Part shown: in pieces, positions 36,248-46,936 of the stretch
Layout: each line of letters starts with the position of its first letter
How positions within the stretch are numbered: the stretch's first letter is position 1
Assembly (NCBI GenBank): GCA_902363825.1
Contig: CABJBK010000010.1
Coordinates: 1 to 64,000, forward strand
DNA from: Lachnospiraceae bacterium
GTDB taxonomy: Bacteria; Bacillota; Clostridia; Lachnospirales; Lachnospiraceae
Direction: 5' to 3'
Length of the DNA: 64,000 bases
Notes under the pieces: generated by a model
The model's input: the letters and a program-made list of their open reading frames with translations, nothing else
Database searches by the model: none
What the model was told of the DNA's origin: nothing
Position numbers and translations under genes: made by a program

Positions 36248-37402
36248 CTAATGTCTGGTATACTTCTGCAATGCAGGAACCAGTGTTTTTAACACATCCG
36301 CCGCGTAATCGATCTCCTCTTCCGTTGTGTGTACGGAAAAGCTGAACCGCACCGTAGAATCCAGAAGGTTCTGCTTTAACCCGATCCCTTTCAATGTACG
36401 GCTCACCGCCGGCTTATTGGAGGAACATGCCGATCCCGAAGACACATAGATCTGTTTGTCCTCTAACGAATGTAAAAGTACCTCTGCGCGGACTCCCTCC
36501 ACGCTCACGCTCACGATATGCGGTGCGCTGTCACGGCCGGTCTTTCCATTGACCGAGACACCCGGTATCGTTGTGACTTCCCGGATAAACCGTTCCTTTA
36601 AGGCATAGAGCCTGTCCTGCTTCTCTTTAAAATCTTCATAAATTTCTGCCGCTGCTTCGCCAAGCCCCGCGATCCCCGGTACGTTTTCCGTCCCGGAGCG
36701 CATACCGTTTTGCTGTCCGCCGCCATAGATGATCGGCTTTATCTTTGTTTTTTCTTTCACATATAAAAATCCACTGCCTTTCGGACCATGGATCTTATGT
36801 CCGCTCACGGAAAGCAGATCGATCCCGCTTTTCTTCGGATAGATCCTGAATTTTCCGTACGACTGGATCGCATCCACATGTACCAGCGCCTTGGGACACT
36901 TTTCATGCACGAGCGCCGCTGCCTCCTCAACCGGCTCTACGGCTCCGATCTCATTGTTGACATGCATGAGTGAAACAAGGATCGTCTGATCGCTCAGTGC
37001 CTCCTCCAGATCTTTTAAGGAGATCACGCCGTTTTCATCCACCGGAAGATAGATTACTTCAAATCCCTCTTCCTCCAAAAACTTCATCGGATTTGCAACC
37101 GATGCGTGTTCTACAGCAGTCGTAATGATCCGGTTGCCCGTTCTGCGGTTTGCAAATGCTGTTCCGAGAATGGCAAGGTTATTGGACTCCGTTCCGCCGG
37201 ACGTAAAGATGATCTCTTTTTCCGTCACTTTCAGTGTCTTTGCGATCTTTTCTCTTGCCGCTTTCACATAGCGTTCCGCCTCCACACCTTTCATATGCAG
37301 CGAGGACGGATTCCCGTAATCCTCAAGAAGAACCTTTTGCATCAGCGCAAATGCCCGGTCTGAGCACCGCGTTGTCGCTGAATTGTCCAGATATGCTTCC
37401 AT
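36248..37402 (-). CDS. cysteine desulfurase (ThiI-associated)
   Basis: PLP enzyme that takes sulfur from cysteine as a persulfide. The 384-residue product begins with the family segment EAYLDNSATTRCSDRA. The PLP lysine lies in SGHKIHGPKGSGFLYV and the active-site Cys in SSGSACSSNKP. It is a NifS/IscS-type enzyme, and its place directly before thiI makes it the likely sulfur donor for 4-thiouridine (like NifZ in Bacillus). The ATG overlaps the rsmE stop; a second ATG one codon earlier is also possible. Confidence 0.93.
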   Translation of the reverse strand: MEAYLDNSATTRCSDRAFALMQKVLLEDYGNPSSLHMKGVEAERYVKAAREKIAKTLKVTEKEIIFTSGGTESNNLAILGTAFANRRTGNRIITTAVEHASVANPMKFLEEEGFEVIYLPVDENGVISLKDLEEALSDQTILVSLMHVNNEIGAVEPVEEAAALVHEKCPKALVHVDAIQSYGKFRIYPKKSGIDLLSVSGHKIHGPKGSGFLYVKEKTKIKPIIYGGGQQNGMRSGTENVPGIAGLGEAAAEIYEDFKEKQDRLYALKERFIREVTTIPGVSVNGKTGRDSAPHIVSVSVEGVRAEVLLHSLEDKQIYVSSGSACSSNKPAVSRTLKGIGLKQNLLDSTVRFSFSVHTTEEEIDYAADVLKTLVPALQKYTRH

Positions 37403-38160
37403 CATTTTTCCTGTTTAGCCTCCATCATTTCAAGTTCCAGCATCAAAAGTGACAGCGTGGCGATCGCCGCTGTATCGGTACGCAGAATGCGTTTTCCCAG
37501 TGAGATCACCTGCATATGCTCCGTGCGCACTTTTTCGATCTCCTCCTCGGAAAAACCGCCCTCCGGTCCGATCATCACACTGATAGAATCCTTCGCATGT
37601 AAGGAATCCAGTGCTTCCCGCGTTGCCACCATACCACGTTCATTTTCATAGGGAACCAGATTCACCTGACAGTTTTTTGCGTATTCCACTGCCGAGGCAA
37701 AATCCATCACCTCATGTACTACCGGTATCCGGCTCCGCTTGGACTGCTTTGCCGCGCTCTCCGCGATCGCCTGCCAGCGTTTTTTCTTGTTCTCCGCTTT
37801 CTTTGCGTCCAGCTTCACCACGCAGTATTTCATCGCAACCGGAATGATCTCGTACACTCCGAGCTCTACCGCCTTTTGGATCACGGTTTCCATTCGGTCG
37901 CCCTTCGGCAGTGCCTGAAACAGAAATATCTTTGCACCGAGCTCTGTTCCCGCCGCCTCGGAATCTAAAATATCTGCCTGTACAAAATCATCCCCGAGTT
38001 CCAGAATCTCACAGTAGTAATCTTTTCCCTGCTGGTTGCTGACACGGATCTTTTCCCCCGGCTTCATCCGAAGGACATTTTTTATATGATTGACATCCGA
38101 TCCGGTGATCGTAATAAACTCTTTTCCGATCTGCGCATCTTCTACAAAAAACTGATACAT
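37402..38160 (-). CDS. rsmE: 16S rRNA m3U1498 methyltransferase
   Basis: SPOUT-class enzyme that methylates N3 of U1498 in 16S rRNA. The 252-residue product has the N-terminal PUA-like part (FITITGSDVNHIKNVLRMKPGE) and the C-terminal knot with MIGPEGGFSEEEIE and LGKRILRTDTAAIA, which form the SAM site. AGGAGAA precedes the ATG. It lies 15 bases after prmA and overlaps the desulfurase gene. Confidence 0.95.
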   Translation of the reverse strand: MYQFFVEDAQIGKEFITITGSDVNHIKNVLRMKPGEKIRVSNQQGKDYYCEILELGDDFVQADILDSEAAGTELGAKIFLFQALPKGDRMETVIQKAVELGVYEIIPVAMKYCVVKLDAKKAENKKKRWQAIAESAAKQSKRSRIPVVHEVMDFASAVEYAKNCQVNLVPYENERGMVATREALDSLHAKDSISVMIGPEGGFSEEEIEKVRTEHMQVISLGKRILRTDTAAIATLSLLMLELEMMEAKQEK

Positions 38161-38175
38161 TTCTTTCTCCTGGAT

Positions 38176-39129
38176 CTAATTCTTCTGTGCGGTAATATTT
38201 ACCCACTCACCCTGATGATTGATCTCAAGCACGGTAAGTCCTGCTTTTTCAATGGCTTCCTTTACTTCATTCTCTTTAAAATCAATGATCCCGGATGTAA
38301 TGAACACGCCGCCTTTTTTTAACCGCGCAGGGATCACCGGTGCCATCGGAATGATAACATCCGCTAAAATATTCGCAACCACGATATCATAGACTTCCGT
38401 CCCGACCTTTTCCTGCAGTGCCACATCATCGATGAGATTTCCCACATAAAACTCACCCATTTCTTTTGGCAGATGGTTCACTTCCATATTTTCATAAGTC
38501 GAAGTCATGCAGTTCTCATCCAGATCTGTTCCAACCACATGGGACGCACCGAGTTTCATCGCAACAATCGAGAGAATCCCGCTTCCACAGCCGACATCCA
38601 GTACCCGGTCACCCTTCTTCAAGTATTTGCGGAGCTGCCGGATACAAAGCTGTGTTGTCTCATGTTTTCCGGTTCCAAAGGACACACCCGGGTCAATCTC
38701 GATCAGGAACTTGTCCTTATCTTCTTCTTTTAACGCTTCCCAGGTCGGTTTGATCAAAATATCATCAATGTAGAAGGACTGGAAAAATTTCTTCCAGTTA
38801 TTGATCCAGTCAACATCTTCGGTCTGGCTGGATGAGATCGTTCCGGCTCCGACATCCACAAACTGCCGCTGTTCCTCCAGACCCAGCATGACTTTTCGCA
38901 GAATTTCCTTCGCGTCTTCCTGTTCTTCCAGATAAAAGCTGACTCTGCTTGTCCCGTCATCTTCCGGAAGTTCCGGCGGGAAGTCAATAAACATCCCCTT
39001 CTGTTCTTCCTCCGTCAGCGGTATGTTGTCTTCAATTTCAATTCCCTCAATGCCAAGGTCATTTAACATCGCACTGACAAAATCCTCTGCCTGTGTTGTC
39101 GTTTCAATCGTAAATTTATTCCATTTCAT
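38176..39129 (-). CDS. prmA: ribosomal protein L11 methyltransferase
   Basis: Methylates lysines and the N-terminus of L11. The 317-residue product has an N-terminal substrate-recognition domain, then a class I methyltransferase fold with DPGVSFGTGKHETTQLC, motif I VLDVGCGSGIL, and VANILADVI. ATG at 39129 follows AAAGGTGA and gives the usual start KWNKFTIETT. First gene of the prmA-rsmE-desulfurase-thiI operon. Confidence 0.95.
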   Translation of the reverse strand: MKWNKFTIETTTQAEDFVSAMLNDLGIEGIEIEDNIPLTEEEQKGMFIDFPPELPEDDGTSRVSFYLEEQEDAKEILRKVMLGLEEQRQFVDVGAGTISSSQTEDVDWINNWKKFFQSFYIDDILIKPTWEALKEEDKDKFLIEIDPGVSFGTGKHETTQLCIRQLRKYLKKGDRVLDVGCGSGILSIVAMKLGASHVVGTDLDENCMTSTYENMEVNHLPKEMGEFYVGNLIDDVALQEKVGTEVYDIVVANILADVIIPMAPVIPARLKKGGVFITSGIIDFKENEVKEAIEKAGLTVLEINHQGEWVNITAQKN

Positions 39130-39160
39130 TTTTTCACCTTTTGCTCCGTCTGCAATTTTA

Positions 39161-39177
39161 CCTTCTATTATAGAAGG
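39161..39177. promoter_or_regulatory. palindrome in the prmA leader
   Basis: CCTTCTA-TTA-TAGAAGG is a perfect 7-bp inverted repeat, 15 bases downstream of the predicted -10 and 32 bases before the start codon. It could be an operator or an mRNA hairpin. Confidence 0.4.
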
Positions 39178-39191
39178 CATACTTGTTTTAT

Positions 39192-39220
39192 ATCATAACA
39201 CAGTTTGTTTTCGGTTGCAA
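39192..39220 (-). promoter_or_regulatory. sigma-A promoter of prmA operon
   Basis: Minus-strand TTGCAA (39215-39220), 17-base spacer, TATGAT (39192-39197), about 60 bases before prmA. Confidence 0.75.
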
Positions 39221-39245
39221 CTGCCCCGTTTTTCCCACACACAAG

Positions 39246-39279
39246 AGAAAACCGCGGCAGTAACATATACTGCCGCGGC
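39246..39279 (-). terminator. terminator of the J-domain protein gene
   Basis: An 11-bp perfect GC-rich stem (CCGCGGCAGTA 39252-39262 with TACTGCCGCGG 39268-39278) followed on the minus strand by TTTTCTCTTG, directly after the stop codon. Confidence 0.85.
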
Positions 39280-39789
39280 CTAGCCTTCCAGTCTGTCTTT
39301 CAACTCGTCATATTCCCGGTTGATCTCCTGTATGGTATTGGTATCTCCCGAAATGTTATCCGGATGATAGATCTTGATCAGATCCTTGTATCGCTTTTTC
39401 AGTGCCAGCTCACTGGTGACTCCGGCAAAAAACATCTCCCCGCGGATCGTAGCTCCCTGGGATGATCTGCGTTCAAATTCATTGATCTGCTCATAAAAGA
39501 TCTTCTGCTTTTCCACCTGCTGCTTCTCATCCGCAAGTCTCTTTACTTCCTCTTCCAGAAGACTCCACTTCATGGCAAACAGCTGATTCTCTCTCGCAAG
39601 CCTGGCGCGTTCCGATTCACTTTCCCGCTGCAACCGCTTTCTGTCGAGTTCAAGCTGCCTCTGCCCTCTTTTCAGCTCGCGCTCTTTCCTCTCTAAAGAA
39701 TGCCTTAATACTTCTGCCTCCTCTATGGAAAGAATGCTTCGCTCTGTTCCCTCTTCTGTTTTCTTTCGTGTTGTTTTGCTCTGTTCCAT
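39280..39789 (-). CDS. coiled-coil protein with C-terminal J-domain
   Basis: A 169-residue protein. Residues about 25-120 are a charged coiled coil rich in Arg, Glu and Lys. The last 40 or so residues, with KKRYKDLIKIYHPDN and then EINREYDELKDRLEG, match helices II and III of a J-domain including the HPD motif that stimulates DnaK ATPase. A J-domain at the C-terminus and without a G/F or zinc region suggests a dedicated DnaK recruiter. AAGGGG lies before the ATG at 39789. Own promoter and terminator, beside the heat-shock operon. Confidence 0.85.
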   Translation of the reverse strand: MEQSKTTRKKTEEGTERSILSIEEAEVLRHSLERKERELKRGQRQLELDRKRLQRESESERARLARENQLFAMKWSLLEEEVKRLADEKQQVEKQKIFYEQINEFERRSSQGATIRGEMFFAGVTSELALKKRYKDLIKIYHPDNISGDTNTIQEINREYDELKDRLEG

Positions 39790-39851
39790 GGTTTTTACCC
39801 CTTTTTGACAAACACTCCTTTGCAACCGAAATAAACCATTCACTGATACAA

Positions 39852-39880
39852 AGTTTACAACTACTTAAAGAGGAAGTCAA
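39852..39880 (-). promoter_or_regulatory. sigma-A promoter of the J-domain protein gene
   Basis: Minus-strand TTGACT (39875-39880), 17-base spacer, TAAACT (39852-39857), about 60 bases before the start. Confidence 0.75.
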
Positions 39881-39910
39881 CTCCATTTCCAAATTTTACC
39901 GGACTGTAAA

Positions 39911-39944
39911 GCAAAAAGGCAATGCCCTTACCGCACTGCCTTTC
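39911..39944 (-). terminator. terminator of the hrcA-grpE-dnaK-dnaJ operon
   Basis: On the minus strand AAAGGCAGTGC pairs with GCATTGCCTTT around a short loop and is followed by TTTTTG, about 12 bases after dnaJ. Confidence 0.8.
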
Positions 39945-39955
39945 TCGCTTTTTAT

Positions 39956-41131
39956 TTACATTTCATCAAATGCTTCTTTTATTTTGTCTTTAAATCCTTT
40001 TTTCTTCGGTTTCGCTTCCGCTGTTCCCTGCTTCTTTAACGTCTGTCCGGTCTGTTCGTCAAATGCGCGCAGCGCTTCTTTTGCTGCCTCATTCAATCCG
40101 GTCGGCACCTGTACAACCAGCGTGACATACTGATCACCACGAACTGCCTTGTTACGCAGTGACGGAACACCTTTTCCTTTCAGCCGGATCTTGGTATCAG
40201 TCTGGGTACCCGGTTTTACCTCGTAGAGCACATCTCCGTCTACGGTGTTGATACGAACCTCTCCACCGAGTGCTGCCTGTGCAAATGAGATCGGTGCCGT
40301 GGAGTAAATATTCATATCCTGTCTCTGGAAGATCGGATGTCTGGACACCACAACTTCCACCAGAAGATCTCCACGCGGTCCACCATTTACACCCGGTTCC
40401 CCTTTTTCACGGATCCTTACGCTCTGTCCGTCATCAATACCCGCCGGGATAGATACCTGTATCTTCTTTTTGCTCGCGATATATCCGGTTCCGCGGCAGT
40501 CCGGACACTTCTCCTTAATGATCTGACCGGTTCCGTTACAATCCGGGCAGCTCTGTACATTCTGCACCATACCAAACAGTGACTGCTGGCTGTATACTAC
40601 TTTTCCTTTACCGCCGCATTTCGGGCAGGTTTCTTTGGAAGTTCCGGGCTTTGCACCACTTCCATGACAGGTCTTACACTCATCTTTTAAGACCAGTTCA
40701 ATTTCTTTTTCGCATCCAAAAACAGCTTCCTCAAATGTGATCCGGATGCTGGTGCGGATATTCGCGCCTTTCATCGGTCCGTTGTTTGCTCTCCGGCTTC
40801 TGCTTCCACCGCCAAAGAAGTCTCCGAAAATATCTCCAAAGATATCTCCCATATCCATACCGGAGAAATCAAATCCGCCTGCTCCTCCGCCTGCACTGCC
40901 ATCAAACGCCGCATGACCGAACTGATCATACTGTTTTCTCTTCTCCGCATCGCTTAAAACTGCATATGCCTCAGAAGCCTCTTTAAATTTCTTTTCTGCC
41001 TCTTTATCCCCCGGGTTCGCATCCGGATGATACTTCTTCGCCAGAACACGATATGCTTTTTTAATTGTTGCTTCATCCGCGTTTCGGTCTACACCGAGCA
41101 CTTCATAATAATCTCTTTTCTGTTCAGCCAT
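39956..41131 (-). CDS. dnaJ: chaperone DnaJ
   Basis: Hsp40 co-chaperone that delivers clients to DnaK and stimulates its ATPase. The 391-residue type I protein has the N-terminal J-domain with HPD (YHPDANPGD), a Gly/Phe-rich stretch, four CxxCxGxG zinc repeats ([32 protein letters not shown]) and the C-terminal beta domains. ATG at 41131 follows GAGGGAA; a TTG two codons earlier is inside the spacing. Fourth gene of the heat-shock operon, but about 200 bases after dnaK with hairpins between. Confidence 0.97.
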   Translation of the reverse strand: MAEQKRDYYEVLGVDRNADEATIKKAYRVLAKKYHPDANPGDKEAEKKFKEASEAYAVLSDAEKRKQYDQFGHAAFDGSAGGGAGGFDFSGMDMGDIFGDIFGDFFGGGSRSRRANNGPMKGANIRTSIRITFEEAVFGCEKEIELVLKDECKTCHGSGAKPGTSKETCPKCGGKGKVVYSQQSLFGMVQNVQSCPDCNGTGQIIKEKCPDCRGTGYIASKKKIQVSIPAGIDDGQSVRIREKGEPGVNGGPRGDLLVEVVVSRHPIFQRQDMNIYSTAPISFAQAALGGEVRINTVDGDVLYEVKPGTQTDTKIRLKGKGVPSLRNKAVRGDQYVTLVVQVPTGLNEAAKEALRAFDEQTGQTLKKQGTAEAKPKKKGFKDKIKEAFDEM

Positions 41132-41177
41132 TTTCAATTCCCTCTTCTTTATATATAGACAGCCTGATTATTGTCAC

Positions 41178-41318
41178 ATAGATCTTTGCGGCCTCATCCG
41201 GCTGTAAAGATCTATATAACAATCCAAACAAGCATGCCTGAAACTTTGCTGTTCCAGGCATGCTTCCTGGCTTGCGCCATCCGCATCCGCGGCGGCATTC
41301 ATACCGAATCTCCGGTAT
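41178..41318 (-). promoter_or_regulatory. three hairpins between dnaK and dnaJ
   Basis: In order on the minus strand: ATACCG/CGGTAT (41318-41301), a perfect 11-bp stem AAGCATGCCTG/CAGGCATGCTT (41265-41230) followed by GTTTGGATTGTT, and a perfect 10-bp stem ATAGATCTTT/AAAGATCTAT (41215-41178). The middle one looks like a weak terminator. They probably lower or separately process dnaJ mRNA relative to dnaK. Confidence 0.6.
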
Positions 41319-41335
41319 TTTGCTTCGCTGTCTAA

Positions 41336-43228
<1,893 letters not shown>

Positions 43229-43268
43229 TTAAATATATTCTTTATTTTGAATGTTTGTTTCCTGCCTG

Positions 43269-43886
43269 TTACTGTACTACTGCTACCATGCTGTGTCTTA
43301 CGACTGAGTCATGGTAAATGTAACCCTTTTGTAATTCCTGAGCCACAATTCCGGAATCGTATTCTTCACTTTCCACCTGCATGACTGCATTGTGGAACTC
43401 CGGATCAAACTCCTTGCCAACTGCTTCGATCGGTTTTACGCCGATCGCGTCAAGCTCTGTGAGCATCTGACGATATACTTTATCCATTCCGTCAACGAAA
43501 GCACTGTCTTTTTCGTCTTCCGGAACAGCTGCAAGTCCTCTTTCAAAATTATCAATGACCGGAAGGATCTTTTCGATCACGCTTTTTGCGCCCGTCTCGA
43601 ACATCTGTGTTTTTTCTTTTTCCGTCCGCTTACGGAAGTTATCAAATTCCGCCATCTGGCGTTTCACCTGATCGGTCAGTTCCTCGATCTTCTCATCCTT
43701 TTTGTCTTTCTTTTCCTTTTTCTTAAAGCCGTTCTTTTTTTCTGTCTTTTCGGCTTTTTCCTCTTTCTTCGGTTCTTCTTTATCTTTTGAAGTATCTTTC
43801 TTTTTCTCAGCCTGATCTGCGGCATCTTTCTCGAGATCTTCCAAAACCTCTTCTAATACTTCTTCCTCTTTTTTCTTATCTGACAC
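43269..43886 (-). CDS. grpE: nucleotide exchange factor GrpE
   Basis: Releases ADP from DnaK. The 205-residue product has a long acidic and Lys-rich disordered N-terminus (about residues 1-60), a coiled coil, and the conserved core ILPVIDNFERGLAAVPEDE followed by GVKPIEAVGKEFDPEFHNAV. The start is GTG at 43886 with AAAGGGG upstream. It lies 18 bases after hrcA. Confidence 0.95.
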   Translation of the reverse strand: MSDKKKEEEVLEEVLEDLEKDAADQAEKKKDTSKDKEEPKKEEKAEKTEKKNGFKKKEKKDKKDEKIEELTDQVKRQMAEFDNFRKRTEKEKTQMFETGAKSVIEKILPVIDNFERGLAAVPEDEKDSAFVDGMDKVYRQMLTELDAIGVKPIEAVGKEFDPEFHNAVMQVESEEYDSGIVAQELQKGYIYHDSVVRHSMVAVVQ

Positions 43887-43904
43887 TTTGTTAGCCCCTT
43901 TCTC

Positions 43905-44951
43905 CTACTTCTTTCTGCGATCCAAGATTCCATCCAGCTGTGCCTTCAGATTCTTCAGATTGCTCATGACGTTCTCATAATCCATACGCTTGGGTCCGAT
44001 GATTCCGATCGTTCCCTTCACGCCTTCGCCCAATTCATACGTTGCTGTCACCACGCTGCAGTCCTTCATGGTCTGAATCGGTGCCTCATTTCCTATATAA
44101 ACCTGGATTCCTGTCTGTTCCTCGTCTTCCGCGAGGTTCCCTGTAACCAGGCTGACCAGCTGATCTTTTTCTTCAAATGCGTTAAGCAGCTCACTTGCAT
44201 TTCCGGAATCACTGAGTTCCGGGTATTTTAAGATGTTCGTTGCCCCGCTGGTATATATTTCCAAATCCTCGCCTTCATTGATCGCCTCGGCAACCGCATC
44301 CAGTACACTGCCGATCAGCTTGCTGTGGATTCCTGCTTTTTCCTTTAGTAAAGCGATCGTTCCAAGATTGATCTCTTCCATGGAAAATCCGGTAAGGTTG
44401 GTATTTAACAGCATATTCAGCTTTAACATCTGCTCATTGTCGATCGGCTCATCGACCGGGATAATCTTATTCTTTACCAGATTGCCTTCCAATACTACAA
44501 CCACCAGAATATTATGTTCATCCACATTCGAAAGCTGTAAAAACTTCACCTTGCTGTGATGTGTCTGTGGGGAAGTGATCATTGTCGCATAGTTTGTATT
44601 CACGGCTAACAGCTTTGCTACCTGCTGCAGCACCTGATCCATCTTTTCCGTATGCTCGATGACGAATGCTTTCATATCCGCCACTTCTTTGTCCTTTTCC
44701 TCCATCAGATGATCGACATAAAACCGGTATCCTTTATCGGAAGGAATTCTGCCTGCCGAAGTATGCGGCTGTAAGATATAGCCAAGTTCTTCCAGATCAG
44801 ACATTTCATTGCGGATCGTTGCCGAACTCAAATTTAAATCGGTATATTTGGAAATTGTCCGGGATCCCACCGGTTCTCCGGTCTCCAGATAATTCTTGAT
44901 AATCGCATTTAAAATTTTGGTTTTCCGTTCATCTAATCCGTTGTCTTCCAT
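43905..44951 (-). CDS. hrcA: heat-inducible transcription repressor HrcA
   Basis: Represses class I heat-shock operons by binding CIRCE; activity depends on GroE chaperonin. The 348-residue product has the N-terminal winged helix (RKTKILNAIIKNYLETGEPVGSRTI and SSATIRNEMSDLEELG), a GAF-like middle part and a C-terminal domain. GGAAGTGA precedes the ATG. The gene lies directly downstream of a perfect CIRCE, so it controls itself. Confidence 0.97.
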   Translation of the reverse strand: MEDNGLDERKTKILNAIIKNYLETGEPVGSRTISKYTDLNLSSATIRNEMSDLEELGYILQPHTSAGRIPSDKGYRFYVDHLMEEKDKEVADMKAFVIEHTEKMDQVLQQVAKLLAVNTNYATMITSPQTHHSKVKFLQLSNVDEHNILVVVVLEGNLVKNKIIPVDEPIDNEQMLKLNMLLNTNLTGFSMEEINLGTIALLKEKAGIHSKLIGSVLDAVAEAINEGEDLEIYTSGATNILKYPELSDSGNASELLNAFEEKDQLVSLVTGNLAEDEEQTGIQVYIGNEAPIQTMKDCSVVTATYELGEGVKGTIGIIGPKRMDYENVMSNLKNLKAQLDGILDRRKK

Positions 44952-44987
44952 GTTCTCACTTCCGATTCCTGATATCTTTTTGTTTTG

Positions 44988-45014
44988 TTAGCACTCACTT
45001 GTTTGGAGTGCTAA
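44988..45014 (-). promoter_or_regulatory. CIRCE operator (HrcA binding site)
   Basis: TTAGCACTC, 9 bases, GAGTGCTAA: an exact match to the CIRCE consensus. It lies between the -10 and the hrcA start codon, so it covers the start of the transcript. Confidence 0.98.
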
Positions 45015-45027
45015 TTTCTATGTATTT

Positions 45028-45056
45028 AAGATAGCACCATACATTTTCTTTGTCAA
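45028..45056 (-). promoter_or_regulatory. sigma-A promoter of the hrcA operon
   Basis: Minus-strand TTGACA (45051-45056, perfect), 17-base spacer, TATCTT (45028-45033). CIRCE begins 13 bases downstream. Confidence 0.9.
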
Positions 45057-45075
45057 CACCTATTTCAATTTTTTT

Positions 45076-45123
45076 CAAAAACAAAGAGGATCCGCATGGG
45101 AATCACCCACACCAATCCTCTTT
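45076..45123 (-). terminator. terminator after the 190-residue membrane protein gene
   Basis: On the minus strand AAAGAGGAT pairs with ATCCTCTTT around a loop of about 22 bases that can form a small inner stem, followed by GTTTTTG. It ends the transcript before the hrcA promoter. Confidence 0.75.
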
Positions 45124-45133
45124 TTCCTTTTTC

Positions 45134-45706
45134 TTAATAATATGCTGCCATGTCAAAGACCATCCGGAAGATCCCGACGACACTGTAGATCACACTTCCT
45201 GCAACCAGTAAGGAATAGATCACCGTATAAATGATCGGAAATGTTTTCTTTCTTCCTAATATATAGGCACGCCATATGTAATACCCCGGGCGTAAAAAGA
45301 TCGCGAACAGGATCAGTCCGGTAATCTTGTAGCCAGCCTTGTTGATCTTTACAATGTCAAGTACCAAAAATACGATCATCGCGATCGAGAGCGCAAACGC
45401 GATCACGCTGCACGCCACATACCCGCCGGAATAAAGCAGTTCCGGGTATGCTCCGTTATAGTATCCGGAAAACTGCATCACTGACAAAATATCATTTAAC
45501 ATGACAAGCGAAACCACGATCTGCAGAATAAAGATCACAAGCAGCAGATTACAGAAAACATCTTTCACCTGACTTTTCGGCTGCGGTGCCTGCCACTGCG
45601 AATTTCCGCCCTGCCAGTACTGCTGCTGTCCCTGCCACTGTCCGTTATCCCACTGTGGATCTCCCCCTGGATATGGCTGTCCTCCGTTTGTATAATTTCC
45701 ATCCAT
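45134..45706 (-). CDS. hypothetical membrane protein with Gly/Gln/Trp-rich N-terminus
   Basis: A 190-residue protein I cannot assign. Residues 1-45 are hydrophilic and low-complexity, rich in Gly, Gln, Trp, Asn and Pro (for example WDNGQWQGQQQYWQGG). After PKSQVKDVF come about four hydrophobic helices (near 52-72, 95-117, 127-140, 158-180). The Gln/Trp/Gly tail is probably cytosolic and unstructured. AGGAGG lies 10 bases before the ATG. Single gene with its own promoter and terminator. Confidence 0.8.
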   Translation of the reverse strand: MDGNYTNGGQPYPGGDPQWDNGQWQGQQQYWQGGNSQWQAPQPKSQVKDVFCNLLLVIFILQIVVSLVMLNDILSVMQFSGYYNGAYPELLYSGGYVACSVIAFALSIAMIVFLVLDIVKINKAGYKITGLILFAIFLRPGYYIWRAYILGRKKTFPIIYTVIYSLLVAGSVIYSVVGIFRMVFDMAAYY

Positions 45707-45738
45707 AATTCCAAGTCCTCCTTTTATTGTTTGTACTT

Positions 45739-45767
45739 ATCATACTGTTTTTCCATCCCGTTTGCAA
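45739..45767 (-). promoter_or_regulatory. sigma-A promoter of the 190-residue membrane protein gene
   Basis: Minus-strand TTGCAA (45762-45767), 17-base spacer, TATGAT (45739-45744). It uses the same hexamers as the prmA promoter and sits just after the hemW stop. Confidence 0.75.
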
Positions 45768-45770
45768 CTG

Positions 45771-46934
45771 CTACTTATCGAGCAAAAACTGTGCCATCAC
45801 ATAATTACTGACATCCAGCCCGCGCTCTGTCAGGAAGATCCGCCCATCCTCTTTTCTCAAAAGCTGATCCGCGATCTGCTGCTCTAACACCGGTCCGTAG
45901 ACAAGTTCCACCGTAAGCCCGAATGTCTGTCGAAAACATTCTGTCGAAATCCCATCGGTCATACGGAGTCCGAGAAACATAAACTCTTCCATCTGGCTCT
46001 TTTTGTCCAGCTTTTCCTGCTCGTACGCCAGATAGTCTCCGCCAAGATAGTCCGTGAGATCCGTTGTATTATGGAAGCGTTCATTTTCTAGCAGGGAAGC
46101 GCTTCCCAGTCCAAATCCAAGATAATTCTCTCTACGCCAGTAACCGATGTTGTGCCGGCACGCATATCCCCTTCTCGCATAATTGGAAATCTCATAGCGC
46201 TCATAACCATGCGCCAAAAGCAGTTCCTTCGTCCGCTCATACATCAGGCGCTCTGTTTCCTCCGATGGAAGCATCTGCGGCTTCTCACCCTTCTCACGCA
46301 GCAGCTCATCCGCCTCATACTTCTCATAGAAGGGCGTTCCCTCCTCTATGATCAGGCTGTACGCCGAAATATGCTCCGGTTTGAGCGCAAGCACCCGCTG
46401 CAGGGTCTGCTCATAACTTTTTAATGTCTGTCCGGGAAGTGCCGCCATCAGATCGATATTAATATTTGAAAATCCTTTTTTACGGATCAGATCATAGCTT
46501 TTTAAAAAGTCCTCATAGGTATGGATCCTGCCAAGTTCCCTTAATTCCGCATCCGAAGCCGACTGCAGTCCCACACTGATCCGGTTGATGCCTGCACTCT
46601 TATACATAGAAAGTTTTTCAAACGTAAGTGTCCCCGGATTACATTCTATTGTTATTTCCGCGTCCTTACGCACTTTGAAATTCCGGTGTATCGCATCCAG
46701 GATATCCGCGATCCAGCCTGCTTTTAATATAGAAGGCGTTCCACCGCCGAAAAATATGGTTGTCACCTCATAATCCGTACAGCGAACGCCTTTTTGTTCT
46801 ATTTCAAGCAGCAGATTCCGCACATATTCCTGCTGCGTGTCCGCACCGGCCGGTGCGGACAGAAAATCACAATACTCACATTTTCGGACACAAAACGGAA
46901 TATGCACATATAATTCCAACGACTTGTCTGCCAT
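45771..46934 (-). CDS. hemW: radical-SAM heme chaperone HemW
   Basis: The 387-residue product is the HemW type rather than the true oxygen-independent coproporphyrinogen oxidase HemN. It starts LELYVHIPFCVRKCEYCDF, with the radical-SAM CxxxCxxC, has FFGGGTPSIL, and ends with the HemN C-terminal domain. HemW binds heme and is thought to deliver it to target proteins; some older annotations call it a coproporphyrinogen oxidase. The lepA-hemW pair, with a 2-base gap, is conserved; the GAGGAA site lies in the last codons of lepA. Confidence 0.93.
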   Translation of the reverse strand: MADKSLELYVHIPFCVRKCEYCDFLSAPAGADTQQEYVRNLLLEIEQKGVRCTDYEVTTIFFGGGTPSILKAGWIADILDAIHRNFKVRKDAEITIECNPGTLTFEKLSMYKSAGINRISVGLQSASDAELRELGRIHTYEDFLKSYDLIRKKGFSNINIDLMAALPGQTLKSYEQTLQRVLALKPEHISAYSLIIEEGTPFYEKYEADELLREKGEKPQMLPSEETERLMYERTKELLLAHGYERYEISNYARRGYACRHNIGYWRRENYLGFGLGSASLLENERFHNTTDLTDYLGGDYLAYEQEKLDKKSQMEEFMFLGLRMTDGISTECFRQTFGLTVELVYGPVLEQQIADQLLRKEDGRIFLTERGLDVSNYVMAQFLLDK

Positions 46935-46936
46935 TT

